Below are positions 40,210 to 52,900 of a DNA stretch of 64,000 nt, in pieces; position 1 is the stretch's first letter; every line of letters begins with the position of its first letter. The DNA lies in the NCBI GenBank assembly GCA_029204225.1, contig CM055095.1, positions 54,215,612 through 54,279,611 on the forward strand, given 5' to 3'. The notes beneath the pieces are model-generated. The model saw nothing but the letters and a program-made list of their open reading frames with translations. It searched no databases and was not told the origin of the DNA. Position numbers and translations under genes: made by a program. This stretch comes from Diphasiastrum complanatum (Eukaryota; Streptophyta; Lycopodiopsida; Lycopodiales; Lycopodiaceae).

Positions 40210-40670
40210 ACTTATTTCCGTAATTTTAACCAAAATTTCTCTCCAAAATAGTCGAGACTGTCCAAAAATTGCAAAACAAATCTACAATTTTGGACAAAAA
40301 CTTGGGGACTTTTTTGCAATTGTATTGGTGATATTTTTTTCAATTTTAGCCAACAGAAATTTTTTTGGCAAAAATTTCCAAAACAATTGCGGAAATTCAT
40401 TTTTGCATTTTTTTTCTTTTCAAAATAGTGTATAAAAATTGCGAAAGGTAATCCGCAATTTTTATTTTCTATTGCGTATTTATTTTCCACAATTTTTTGA
40501 CACTATTTTCAAAAAAATTGCAAAAATGAATTTCCGCAATTTTTTTTGCAATTTATGCAAAAAAAAATGCAAAAAAAATATCCACAATTTTTGCCACAAC
40601 AATTGCGGGAATGAATTTTTGCAATTTTTTTGACGATTTTTTTCCAAAAAATTTGGCAAAAAATATCAAC
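40210..40670. repeat. Subterminal-type inverted repeats (aattgcgg/ccgcaatt)
   Basis: Dense alternation of caaaaattgc, attgcggaaatt and their complements, similar in style to 31430-32120. It lies on the far side of the transposase and Ulp1 genes and may be the other subterminal array of the CACTA element. No gtagtg terminus was found at its edge. Confidence 0.6.
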
Positions 40671-41264
40671 CAAACAAATAGAGTAGCCACTTTGAGCTAT
40701 TTATGCGTAGAAAACATGTAAAGTCGTTCTATGCGTAGAATACATGTAAAGCCACATATCCATTACAAAAAATGTGTAGAAGATGATTAGTATGGGTACA
40801 ACATTGAGTTTTGTGCAAATCAATCAAGAAAGGGAAACATTCCACATATATAAAGTTTTAAAAAGCGAATATATTATATTTTTATTTAAAAAATTAGTAC
40901 TTCTCAAAAATTTCCTCCCACAAATCACATCCAAAGGCTTGGGAGCACACCAAGCTATCTATCGTCCGTGACACATCAGTAATATCTACAACAAATACTA
41001 CTCTATAAATGTATGTGAGATTTTGTACTAACAAATCCACATCTAATAACAATTGGTGTCATCGTGGAATCAAATATCCAAAGTCTTGTTGTTTCTTTAA
41101 AAACTCCATGTATCGCTGCAACAACCAAATAATTTTGCAGATGTGTTCGCCATCACGCAAAACAAAGCGCTCCATAAAGTCTCACACGAACGTTCGTCGA
41201 TTGACAATGACCTTCACCATCTGCAAAAACATTACACGTGTTACGATTGATGATCTACTTAGCC

Positions 41265-41521
41265 ATCCCCCCCCCCCTCTCCCTGTGGTCTGTGGCACAA
41301 CATTCCTTTTATTTTCAATTTTTTTGGGGAGACGACACATTGCACGTGCCCCTCCATGTTGCTGAGAGAGGGAAAAATGTAAAGGGGAGTTGTGCACCTC
41401 CCTCTCCCCCCAAAAATGGGGGGAGACAAGGGTGGGGGAATGAAGCCCTCTCTCCCACCCTAAAAAAAAAAAAGAATGTGTGGGGAGGATAAATCCTCCC
41501 CTTCCTCCCCCCACTCCCAAA

Positions 41522-41552
<31 letters not shown>

Positions 41553-41660
41553 CCAAAAAAAAAAAAAAGACTTTTTTGTGGGGCTCAGGGATGGGGCCTC
41601 TTTACTTTTTCAAGGGGAGGGGAGGGGGTGCAAAAAAAATAAAGAGCCCCCTTAAGAAAA
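41265..41660. repeat. Low-complexity C/G/A tracts with (AC)n
   Basis: A cluster of homopolymer-rich segments: c8-type runs near 41268, ggggag blocks, (ac)n at about 41523-41551 and poly-A/poly-T tracts. Frames here encode only low-complexity sequence. Confidence 0.8.
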
Positions 41661-41794
41661 CAACTCTCCCCCACAAACCAAAGATCGAATGTGGCTAGAG
41701 CTTCAAGGCAATCGGGATACCTATGGGAGTTGTAACAAGGGAAGGGAGGGGGGTTCCTAAGTGGACTTTTGATTGCTACATTATTGAGTCAAAC

Positions 41795-41960
41795 TTGTTA
41801 AAAGTACAGTACTAAGGACCATAAATGGACCTTTGAATGATCCACAAGGTTGATTGTGTGCTTGTTAAACAATCTATCAGATACTAGTCATCAGAAAACA
41901 AGATCTAGTTTAGCAGCTTGACAGAAAACAAGTAGAGACAACATTCCTGAGGCAATACTT
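41795..41960 (-). repeat. Copia LTR fragment
   Basis: aaaagtac(agt)act, ggaccataaatggac, gatccacaag and tgtgtgcttgttaaacaatctatc match the start of the LTR-like DNA at 44480-44570 in the same order. It is a solo or partial LTR of the family next door. Confidence 0.65.
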
Positions 41961-43474
41961 GTACAAGACAAATACAATTGCCTTACAAATTTTAAAGGCC
42001 AATGTATTCTTTGAGGCATATAGATAACACATTGAGGCCAACGTTTGATTCCAAAGCAATGAAGAATGTTAAGGCCTCAACCTTCATTTCCAAAGCAACC
42101 ATCAACCATTACACATATTTTTCTAGTGTTGAAACACACTTTAAATGGCTAGCCAACCCTCAACATAATGACCTACATTCGACCTTGTATTGATTTATAG
42201 ATCTATTGTGACTCACTCAGCTTTTGTCTCTAAATCGACCCTCATAATTTCAATCTGTTACACTAACTCAGCCTTCAATAGAATCAAACTACAATAAACT
42301 ACTTCGATCTCAAACCTATGTTGAAGTAAGAATAAATCTATCTCAAAAATTCAAAACTGGACAAATAGGGTGCAATAATGATAACTTCTTTTTATTTCAT
42401 GCAAACAAACCTATAGCCAACGCTCCTTTGCACAATAGTTAGAGCATATCAATAGCTAATTTGACCCTCTAAATTATCTCAACCGGTGGCTACTTAGCAT
42501 ATGGACCTGATTCAACCTTGTGAATTGATTTTCATTCTCTCGATCATCACCTATTTCAACCTAACCCCATCCCCTCCATTGGCACAAACCAAAAGGCAAT
42601 ATGTCAATAAACTCTACCACATTAAATAGTAATTGTGAATTCAAAACATGGATATTTTAATATGGGACATCCATGTAAATTATAAATATGGGAGACAAAA
42701 CCTCTTCATGTCACATACTTGAGCAAAATAGAGATTTTGATATCAAGATTGCAACATTAAAATACATATGAATACACGTTGATTCCATGTTACCATAGCT
42801 TAACATCTTGGAAGTGGACACAACCTACAAATGATCCATATTGATATCTCAAATCACATGAGGTGATCTTGCTCCTAAAATTAAAAAAATTATCTATTCT
42901 TTAGTAGGGCAATTATCAAAATTTTGGAGCAAGAGTCGACCAATCTAAATGGTATCAGGAAAAAGATAAAGGATTCCTAATAAATTTTAACAAATACAAG
43001 TCTTCGATTGGCATAAACCTATGGAAGTACAATTTTGCCTACATCAAATTCTGGCATTGCTAGCATTGCAATTAAAAGTGAAAACTAAATCATTTGCTTC
43101 AAGATCGCATGATACATGGGTAGCATCCAAACATGAATGCACATACAATATTATGTCTAATCTCACACGTCAATGTGAATGTGAGTGGAAATTATGTCCA
43201 AACCTTAAGTAAGAAAAACAGTCATTAATCAACGTGACATGTGTCAACATGGGCCCACTATTTTAGATTGTTTTATTGGTGACTTAACAATGAATTTAAA
43301 CTTGTGTCGTCACACTTATTGAAGTCCAACAATATATCACACAAAAGAGCTTGAAGAAACATGAGGCTCCAAAGCCAAACTTTCTATTATGAGATTTAAA
43401 AAAATGGAATTGAACAAAAGACAGGTTATGGATATGCTAGTGATTCAATATTATAAGCATTTTTGATATGATGA

Positions 43475-43530
43475 CCATGCGAAAGTACTATACTTTTGGA
43501 CCATAAATGGATCTACAAAAGATCCACAAG
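43475..43530 (-). repeat. LTR end fused directly to copia gag
   Basis: gaaagtactatact, tggacca and aaatggatctacaaaagatcc match 44482-44532. Here they run straight into the 3' end of the gag frame, so everything from nucleocapsid to the 3' LTR edge is deleted. Confidence 0.75.
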
Positions 43531-44233
43531 CTTGAATGAGAAATTGGCTTTCTCATCTCCATCCTGCAAAGACAATGAGTTCAATCTTGCTTTGGTGTAG
43601 AGCATCCTACACTCTTCAGCCACTAATACACTATGAAGTTTTTCTATAGTTGGCAAGGTGTCTTGGATGGCAAAACTTTGGACCAAGTTTGAGAAATCAT
43701 CTCCTAGACCATTAAGGAGTATTTGTACAAGCTCCCTATCTTTTATTTTCTCACCAATAGTGGCTAACTCTTTGTTGAGAGATTTTATTCTTAGCACATA
43801 ATCTTGTGCACTTCCCTCACTTATTTTCATGCTTTGCAAGATTTGATTTCTAATCATTAGCACTTTTGAAGTGTTTTTTGATTTATAGATTGTTTTCAAA
43901 GAATCCCAAGCCTCTTTAGCACTAGTACAAGAAGATACTTCTCTCAAAAGATCATTTCTAACATTCATCTTTATACAATGAAGTGCTAGTCTAGATGTTT
44001 TCTTGTATCTAATTAACTCTTGTGCACCAAGAGGTTCATCTTCTTCTTCAATCAAGCACCATTAGTGACTCCATTCTAACCTTCCAAATGGAATAATTTG
44101 TAGAGTTCAATCTCTCACTAGCTTCTAGAAGGAAAGCACCGACTGATCCCATCTTACTAGTGAATTCTACAAATAAGAAAATAGGTTTGATTGATCCTAG
44201 AAACTCACAAAGTTCTCTCTTGTAGTGATTCAC
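43513..44233 (-). pseudogene. Ty1/copia gag (UBN2 type), second copy
   Basis: The gag start LNSTNYSIWKVRMESL lies in the frame 44233-44048. A second frame, 44055-43513, continues with CTSAKEAWDSLKTIYKSKNT, LRIKSLNKELATIGEKIKD and LLNGLGDDFSNLVQSF. The same domains appear in the copy at 33 kb, so both belong to one family. A frameshift near 44050 and the truncated 3' end make it non-functional. Confidence 0.85.
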
Positions 44234-44465
44234 TCAAATTTTGTTTCTAGCGCTCCAAATGGACTTATAACCATGGTTGTATCACTCTCTCACAATGATG
44301 AAATGAAGATTAGATGAGTTCCAATCAACCTACTATCAAATCAAGCCAAATTTGACTATTTTTGGACAAGATAATGACTCAATCTCCCTCACACTTCTTG
44401 ATTTCTAGCACCAAACTTGCTAAAAATGGTTTTGCTTTTGATCAATGGTTAAGCTCTTGTACTTG

Positions 44466-44477
44466 GCTCTAATACCA
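44466..44477 (-). other. Copia primer binding site
   Basis: gctctaatacca (minus strand tggtattagagc) is the iMet-type primer site with one change. It is followed on the right by the 5' LTR. Confidence 0.75.
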
Positions 44478-45000
44478 TGTGAAAGTACTATACTTTGGAC
44501 CACAAATGGATCTACAAAAGATCCACAAGAGTGATTGGGTGCTTGCTTAACAATCTATCAAAAAACTAGACACAAAAAAGTTGATCTAGATTGGCAATTT
44601 GACAAACAACAAGCAAGAACAATCATCAAACTTTGATCGTAGATGGATCCGAGTTCACACCTGTGAAATGAGGCCTGTTGTACGGTCTACAAATAGAGAA
44701 TGAAGGCTGAATCACTTTGGTTGCATTTAGATCATAAAATCACAATACAAATGTGGAGTAGCTCGAGATTGCCAATGAGCTCTTCTCATTATGGGAAGAT
44801 GGAATACATAGTGAAAGTCACTTTCTTTGTAAAGTTAGGTGAATTTCCAGCATGTAATAAGGAAGTTAACTTGGCTTTCTTGCCCTAATTTGAAACCCTA
44901 GCCTCTTTCCTAGAGTAATGCCAAGTAGGTGGCTAGTTGGTCAATTTCTCATCATAAATTTAGGTGTAGATCCTATAATGTAGGAATCACTACCATATAG
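44478..45000 (-). repeat. Copia 5' LTR region (approximate right end)
   Basis: It begins tgtgaaagtactatact in plus orientation, directly after the primer site, and is similar to 41795-41960 and to 43475-43530. The outer edge was not determined. Confidence 0.6.
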
Positions 45001-47159
45001 ACATGACCAACTCTTTAGACTCAATCTAACCTACACTAGGATAGGTTTCCCATGTGGCATCTTGGCCTCACACGTGTAGGACCCACTTATGCACATAATT
45101 TACAATATTCTACATGGCTAGATTTGCCAACATAGGCAATTATTCATAGACCAAAGGACTAAAATATTCTCTCCTGAGATATAACCACAACATATCACAT
45201 GTAAACCTACTCTTCTCCACTTTAATTAATGTCAAGAATTAGACCTTGAAACCTATGATCGATGTACAATTGTTAAAAGAAAGCAAATTCAATGCATAAA
45301 ACTTGATTTTGGCAAAGATTTTGATAAGAACATTAACTACTTGACCTCAAATCTAATACGATGATAAAAATCAAAGAAATGAATATCAAATAATTATAAG
45401 CTCAAGGATATGAGTGGTAGAGATTGTACTAGATCCAATAGAACTTGGATTTTCCAAGACTAGCTAGTTTTCTAGCATTTTAGACAAGCTCAATTAATGT
45501 AAGATCCCCTTGTGAAATTGCACAAAGATTTCACTAAGAACTTGCAACAACTAAACCAAGTACATATGCATTCAATCAATCATAGTGTTGATGATAAACT
45601 ATGCCTTAATCCATTGCATAATAGATGTCAAAAGACAATGTCAATTGAAAACTTCAAGCATAAATTGTTGTCTCCTTCGGGAGGCAAGCAATTCTGACCA
45701 AATGGGACATTAAACTACAAGCTTAGATTGTTAGTCTTAGCAAATCCTAAGTGATATGGAAAGAGGTCCAAAACAACTCAGACATTTGACATTGCAACAA
45801 TAGAGTTAATGCCTTCTTCAACGAATTGGGGGATCGGAGTAAAGAATACAAACATTTTCAAGTATTTTTAGAGTAACATAACCGAACAACCTTATGTACA
45901 TGCAACAAGTTTATTATCATGTCAAAATTGTAATTACTTGTGCAAAGCAAAGTGGATGTTTTAAGATGCCCCCATCCTCGCGCATGCACGCACACTTGGG
46001 CAAATGAAGGCCTATTTACATGCTTGTTTGACCATGCAGGAGCACATACACATACCCTCTTTTGCAATCAAAACCTTTTTGCTTTTGCACACTTGCATAG
46101 AAGAAATATCCACAAAATGGTACAAGGAGCTCCCTCATTATATTTTGTAAAATAATGATCCTTGACATTTGTGAAAAATATTTTGTGAAAAAAAGAACTC
46201 GACATTTGTTCTAAACCATTTGTTTTAAACCATATGTGAACTTCAAAGATGAAATTTAAAGGTTTTTCATATTGATACCATAGTTGCACGTTTCGTTCCA
46301 AAACGTGGCCAAAAAAAACAAATTCTTAATTAGTTAACAAAGGAGAAAATAAAGTACTTACTACCATGTTCCAAGTGGTTTGGGTCGGAAGGGGTTTCTA
46401 AGATTGATACTAAGGGTGAAATAAGCAACAAATATTCAGGTAACATACAATGTAGCAGGTAACATACAATGTAGCAAAGTGACCATTCAGAAAATGATGA
46501 GCAAAATAAAATCTAACTTCGGCCATGCAGGAATTTTAGTGTTAAAGAACCTCAACATGAGACAAAGTACAACTTTCAGATGGCTGTCCATAAAAAATTT
46601 ACTATGCATCTTTCTATGTATCTTAGAAATCAAATGCATGTCTGCCTTTCCTATGAGATGTACATGCCACCACATGGCAGCTTTTGATAGGGAAGTACAA
46701 TTTAATACCATCATGTTCCCAAGGAAGGGAATATAATACTGTGGCTGGATTGAAGTTGCCATACTTGCTCTACTTTCAAATTCCCATGTTCTTTGATATG
46801 CCGTAAGCCAGTCTGTACAAATAACAAAATAGATAATTGTTGCACATCACAAAGCACCTTCACTCCTCATCTTTTGCCTTGGAGCTTTTATAAGTGACTA
46901 GTTCTTCACTAGATCAAGAAGGCTGACCAAATGACCTTTAAAGGTCCATGATATTGAAAATACTGACAAATACACCCTTTGCCACTAGTGCAGATAATTG
47001 AAAATAACAAAATGCATACTTCTCAAGTTGACAAGAGAAGCTACCAGTTCCTGGATTGCTGCTAAAATTCAGACAATATCCAGGCTTAACATATCCCATC
47101 ATGGAATATGATATCAACACCACTCCCAGCAGTGAGTGATGCATCAATAAGAGGGCATT
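45001..47159. other. Intergenic DNA, no gene recognised
   Basis: AT-rich DNA with no domain-bearing frame. A 19-bp unit ending ggtaacatacaatgtagca occurs twice in tandem at about 46437-46475. The right end should contain the 3' UTR of the MBD-OBERON gene. Confidence 0.5.
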
Positions 47160-47650
47160 TTATTGGAAGAACCTGCCTAAGATTATCATCTGTTCCAGCC
47201 TAGTTTTTGCAGCTTCCACTCTGTTTTGCTGCATCTTAATGTTCTCTAGTAAAAGGGAGTACATCTGGGGGGAGCTTTCTTGGGAAGCTCTATCCTGCAG
47301 CTTCCTGAATTCTGAAAGCTCTAAATCTAGTGATGCTCTCTGCAACTCTAACTGTTCATTAGATAGTGCTTTAAATCTGGAATTGCGTTTCAACAATTGC
47401 AGCCTTTTTTCTGCTTGTTCCAGAATAAATTTAGAAGCATTGGCAAATTTTGCTTTTGACTTCACATCAGCCTCAGCTTTCTCTACCTGCTCCGTGACAT
47501 CTTTTAGAAGCATTCGCTGGGTATTGGCATTCCTCTCAGCCATCAACCAATTCACATAGTCAGCCTCTGCTTTTTTCTGGCACTGGGAGACCTTGTCTGC
47601 TTCCAACAAAAGTTCATCATTCAATGCATCCACAGATAAATGTACCGTAT
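47160..47650 (-). CDS. MBD-OBERON gene exon 4 (coiled coil, stop)
   Basis: The acceptor TTTTGACAG opens [20 protein letters not shown]. Heptad-rich sequence continues to [12 protein letters not shown] and TAA at 47162-47160. A TTAGGCAG|GTTCTT site near the end could be a donor but is not needed. Confidence 0.88.
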
Positions 47651-49812
47651 CTGTCAAAATGTATCACTGTTAGACAACCAATAAAAACAACAAAAAATTC
47701 TGATCTTGCTGATTCGTAAGTTACCTGTATCCGATAGTAAAGCTTAAATCAGCAGAATTGTTCCAAAAAATATTATGGCAATGCCACACCCTTTTGACTA
47801 TAGTCTTATATAGGATAGAAAGAGTCTCTTTTATCATTAACTTTCATCACATCCAAGTTACAGCATTGTCCACCAGTACAAGATTTTATTGAATCCTTTT
47901 GGTACCTAATTGACATTAACAAAGCTTTCTTTCTTTCTCTTAAATGCTTCACAATATACTGATTACTGAGATATGGTAGTGAGGAGCAAATGCATTACCA
48001 TTAGGGTCCTGATGAGCACTAGCTTCATTCAATTTCTCATGAATCTGATGTAAAATATGGTGCAGATCAGGGGAATGTGTGTTGTTAAAAAGTGAGTCAT
48101 GCAGCTCCATAACGTTTCTGTAGATGGTTTGATGCCTCTCTCTTTGAGTTCCATTCAGCAAAAGGACCACACATGTGAGATGTTGTTGCAGTGTAAGCCT
48201 GTCTATGGCCCGCAAGGCATCCACTATTCTAACTCGCCAAAAGGGTACCAAATCTGATTTCTGATTACAACATGGACATAATAATTCACCATCAAGACCA
48301 CAGTCTTTCACAACACCTGCTCTTCTTGCCTTTATTGCACATTCTAGGTGACAAAGATGGGCACAATTTGGACAATTAATGAAACTCCAACTTTGCTTGT
48401 GTTCAATAAATAATCTGCAGAGACTGCAAGTACATCCATAGCAAAATGATGGCTCCTTACTACAGACTTGGCAATAACATTTCTCAATAAGGTTTTTCCC
48501 ACCCCCTGACAACGATGACTTTTGCTGTGATCTGTTCTCCAGCCTTTCCATGACAAAATTGGATGAAGCAGAAAGCTTCTTGTTTTCTTTGTCTGCAGTT
48601 GCTTTTTGTGATGACACAGGTTCTTCAGGTGTTAGATCAACTGTGGTCAAATCCTCAGCTGCAAACACCGAATGCCTCTTTTGATGGTGACTTGCCATTT
48701 GTAGTTCACGAAGATTAACAGAATCATGTCTCTGGATTGCTTTGTTAAAAGGTTCGTAATCCAAGTCGCTCTGTACTCTGTAGTTTATGTCCTCGCGACA
48801 TATTGCACCTCCTTTGTCTGTCATCTCATTAAGAAAATAATTGTTCAAGATCAATGGGTTAGCCTCTAGAAAGATACTTCCATTTGATTTTTGGGCCACA
48901 ATGCTGGGTAACTCTGCAGCTTCCATAGCATCCTTCCTCTGTCTGAAAATGCGCTCATCTGCTTCCGGATCCACATATCTATTAATTGATATCCCATTTG
49001 CTTCATGACCTTCTCTGTCTCTGAGAGTATCACCCAATATACCCTCAGGGATGTTTTCAGAAAATAGGTTATTAGAAAGTTCTGAAATATACTGAAACTC
49101 ACCTCCCACCTTCTCTATTACAGAACTGTGTTGTGGCTCATTCAAATCATCCAGAAGCCTGCCACAATCATCTTTTGAGTTGAGAGCTGCTTTCCCTTCA
49201 AGTAAACTCTGGTTTGTCAGTTGATCCTCAGCATTTGAGATAATCTTTGATAGCAACTCAATTCTCTGTCGCTCCAATAGGCACCAGTAATGCTTGTATT
49301 TACAGCTCCACTTACTGCAAAGCTCAACCAGTTCACCCTTTCCAAATTTAGCAGGTGCATCTTCATTCCTTAACAGAAAATAGAAAACTCTCAGAACATT
49401 CTCTGGGTATTTAGACAACTGAATTGGATTATATTTCCTGGTCATTACAAGGTTGCGGAGATCATTCAGCTCCGATTCACTCTTCTCTCTCAATTTCTCT
49501 GCCTCATTCAGAAATTTTCCTAAAACCGCAGCATTTTTGGAGAATATTTGGTAGCTCGTGGATGTCACCAGCAAATGGCTGAAGAAAGACATGCTTGCAT
49601 CCTTTCTGCTTATTTGGTCAATTTCTTTGTTAATGGTGTTTTCAGAATAAGGAACAATCTGTTGACCATCTTCTATTTGCCCAACTAGTATAGGTGTTTC
49701 ATGCAACTTTTCAGCAAATCCTGCTGAACCATCTTCTATTCTTAAGATTCCATCAGGAGGCTTGGATACATCCTGCAAAGACAACCAGGACTTTAACAAA
49801 AAAACATCTTAA

Positions 49813-49910
<98 letters not shown>

Positions 49911-52900
49911 TGTTGTTGTGTCTTCTTCTTTACACTAAGTTTCATTCTCTTGTTTTTGATAGACATGTCAGCAACTTCTGACTTGAATATCTTCTTCTTG
50001 GGAACTTCATTCTCTGGTGGTGCCACTCCTGGCAATGGAACGTGCTTGAAATCTAAAACATAGTAAATCTGCAGTCAATCGACTGACAAGACACTTGGAA
50101 CCATTATTAACTTATGAGACATGCTTTTCAGAATTCTCAAATTTTCAGAATATCTTACAACATGTTTATAAGAACAAAGATTGTATCACATTAATCAAAA
50201 ATTCTAGTTTGATAACATGAAACAAATTTTTCCTGAGCTTTTCCATGAGTAGCATCAAACTTCATACCTCCGTGGCATGACCCACAAATTTAAAGATAAT
50301 CCAGATTTAAATGTAGCTCCAATTGAGAAACAATATATTGAAAACAAACGTCAACTAGTTTTGACATGAGCAATGAATACAAACTAATCTATGAGTATGA
50401 ACATCTAATCCTCTAGGTCACACTCGATTGTCCTAATTTGGTCATCTAATCCTCTAATTAAGTTACTTGGACAAAGAGGCAAGTGCTCTAATAAGTAAAT
50501 ACTGGTGAACTGGCTGTTGGATTATGAACGATTGACCAAGGTGAAGTCTTCCCATCCTTCAACCTAAGCACAAGAAAAAATGTGTTTGGAGCTTTATGCC
50601 TTTATATAAAATCTACGTACTTCCATTGCATTGAAATTCAATGGATGAGTTGGCAACAAAATCAGACTACTGGAAAGAACTCTTAAACATGTCTCGACGA
50701 TTGCAATTACAAAAGTTTCAATCTTGCAAAGAACACAATCCACTCTTTAGATTTTTGGCCTTGCCTTGCAAAGAAATACTATTGTCCAAGGGGTCAAAGA
50801 AAGCTCATGAAGCTGGCCAAAGGGCCTCCAAAAATAGTTCATTACTAAGGGCTGTTTCAAGTTTTTCAAATATTGATTGCTAGAATTTGCCAATTAACTT
50901 GGAGTCTTGATTGGTGACAATGTCATTCGGCAAGCCATACAATTTGAACATATTCTCAATAAAAGCTAGGCTAGTTCAGATGCCTTGACAATAGTTTTAG
51001 TAGGTACAAATTGTGCCATTCTTATCAACCACTACCCAAACAACATCATGACCCTTCCAAATTTTAGGGAGTCTAGTGATAAAATCCATTGAAGTACTTT
51101 CCCATTTCTTATTGGGAACTTCCAAGTGATGTAAAAGACCCAGAACTTTGAGCTTTTTAGCTTTATTAAATTGGCATCGTTCACAACCTTGAACATATGC
51201 CTCGACATGGCTTTCATCTTTGGCCAATAGTTGTGTTTAACAATTAGGAACGAAGATGTGCTTAGGATTGGTTTTCGAACTAGGTATTGCCATTATGAGT
51301 TTTTGGTGTTGTTGTTTGGGCTCACAAATGCACCTGCCACATTCCAGCAGATGACAAACGATATTCTTCGTCCATATTTGGAAAAGTTTGTGGTGGTGTA
51401 TTTGGACAACTTATTAATATATAGTTGGTCCCTTGAAAAGCATGAAGAGCATCTTCATGTTGTCTTAAAGCTTCTAAGGCAAGAAAAGCTTTATGTTAAG
51501 GAGTTAAAATGTGAGTTCTTTAAGACCAAACTTAAATACTTGGGCCATATCATATCCGATTGTGGCATTGAGATGGATCATGATAAGGTTCAGAAGGTGA
51601 GGAAAGCCCACGACCAAAAACAATTCATGATGTTAAATCTTTCCTTGGCTTAGTAATGGACTTGGCTCATTACATTCGCCGCGTCCATTCTTTTATTGTT
51701 ATTATGCATAAGTAGGCCTAAGGGCCCTTTTTATTCATATACTGGCCTTGAGCCCTATTTGGTTATATTTTTAGGACTTAATCACATTGATTTAGAGTGG
51801 GGGTCCTCCTATTGGGAGGGCGCACTATTTTCCCTCCAAATCCTTTTCCCTCCCTTTTTTGAATCCTCCATTTGATTCAGGGAGAGGGTATAAGTAGGGC
51901 ATCATTGTATTCCTTTATTCAGTTTATGATAATTGCTCCTCTTTAGCCTCCTTAAGCATTCTCTTCTTGCTTTCTAGCTTAAGTCCTGCTTTCTAGCATA
52001 GCTAGTGAATCTTAGCTTGTAACTTGGTATCAAAGCACTTTCCTGCAGATTGGTGGAGGCTGTCCAGCGCCCTACCACCCATCACTTTCATCGATTTTTC
52101 TCCGTCCACCTTCCTGCAGATTGGTGGAGGCTGTCCAGCGCCCTACCACCCATCACTTTCATCAATTTTTCTTCGTCATTGTTGCAGATTGGTGGTGGTT
52201 GTCCAGCGCCCTATTGCCCATCACTTTTGACAATTTCTTCATCATTTTTTGCAGTTTTGGTGGAGGCTGTCCAACGCCCTGCTAACCCATATCTTTCGTT
52301 GATTTTTTTCGGCAGATTTTCATTGTTTTTGCAGATTTGGTAGCTATTGCCCAGCGCCCTACTACCTCATCATTTTCAACACTTTTCGTCACCGATTTGC
52401 TGTCCATTTTTTATATTGATTGGAGGCTGTTCAACGCCCTACTACCGTCTCATTTTCAGCGGTAACCCATCACTTTCGTTGATTTTTTCGGCTGATTTTC
52501 ATTGCTTTTGCAGATTTGGTAGCTATTGCCCAGCGCCCTACTACCTCATCATTTTCGACACTTTTCGTCACCGATTTGCTGTCCATTTTTTATATTGATT
52601 GGAGGCTGTTGAGCGCCCTACTACCGTCTCATTTTCAGCGGTTCTTTTCACCAACTTGCTGTCCGTTTCGGCTATTGATTGGAGGCTGATCGGCGCCTTA
52701 CTTCAGCACCCTTTCCAGCCTATTTTTCAGCATATTGTGGATCTTGGTAGTTGTTGCCCAGCGCCCTATTATCTCACCATTCTTGACGGATTTCTCCATC
52801 GACTTGCTGCTCATTTTGCTGATTATTTGTCGGGTGTCTAGCGCCCTCTTTCAGCACTTTTTTCAGCTTATTTGGCGCGAGTTGAGGATTCGGATTGGTG

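Noticed and set aside
41182-41698. Frames on both strands over the C/G/A-rich tract
   Set aside because: They are low-complexity translations of homopolymers and (AC)n.
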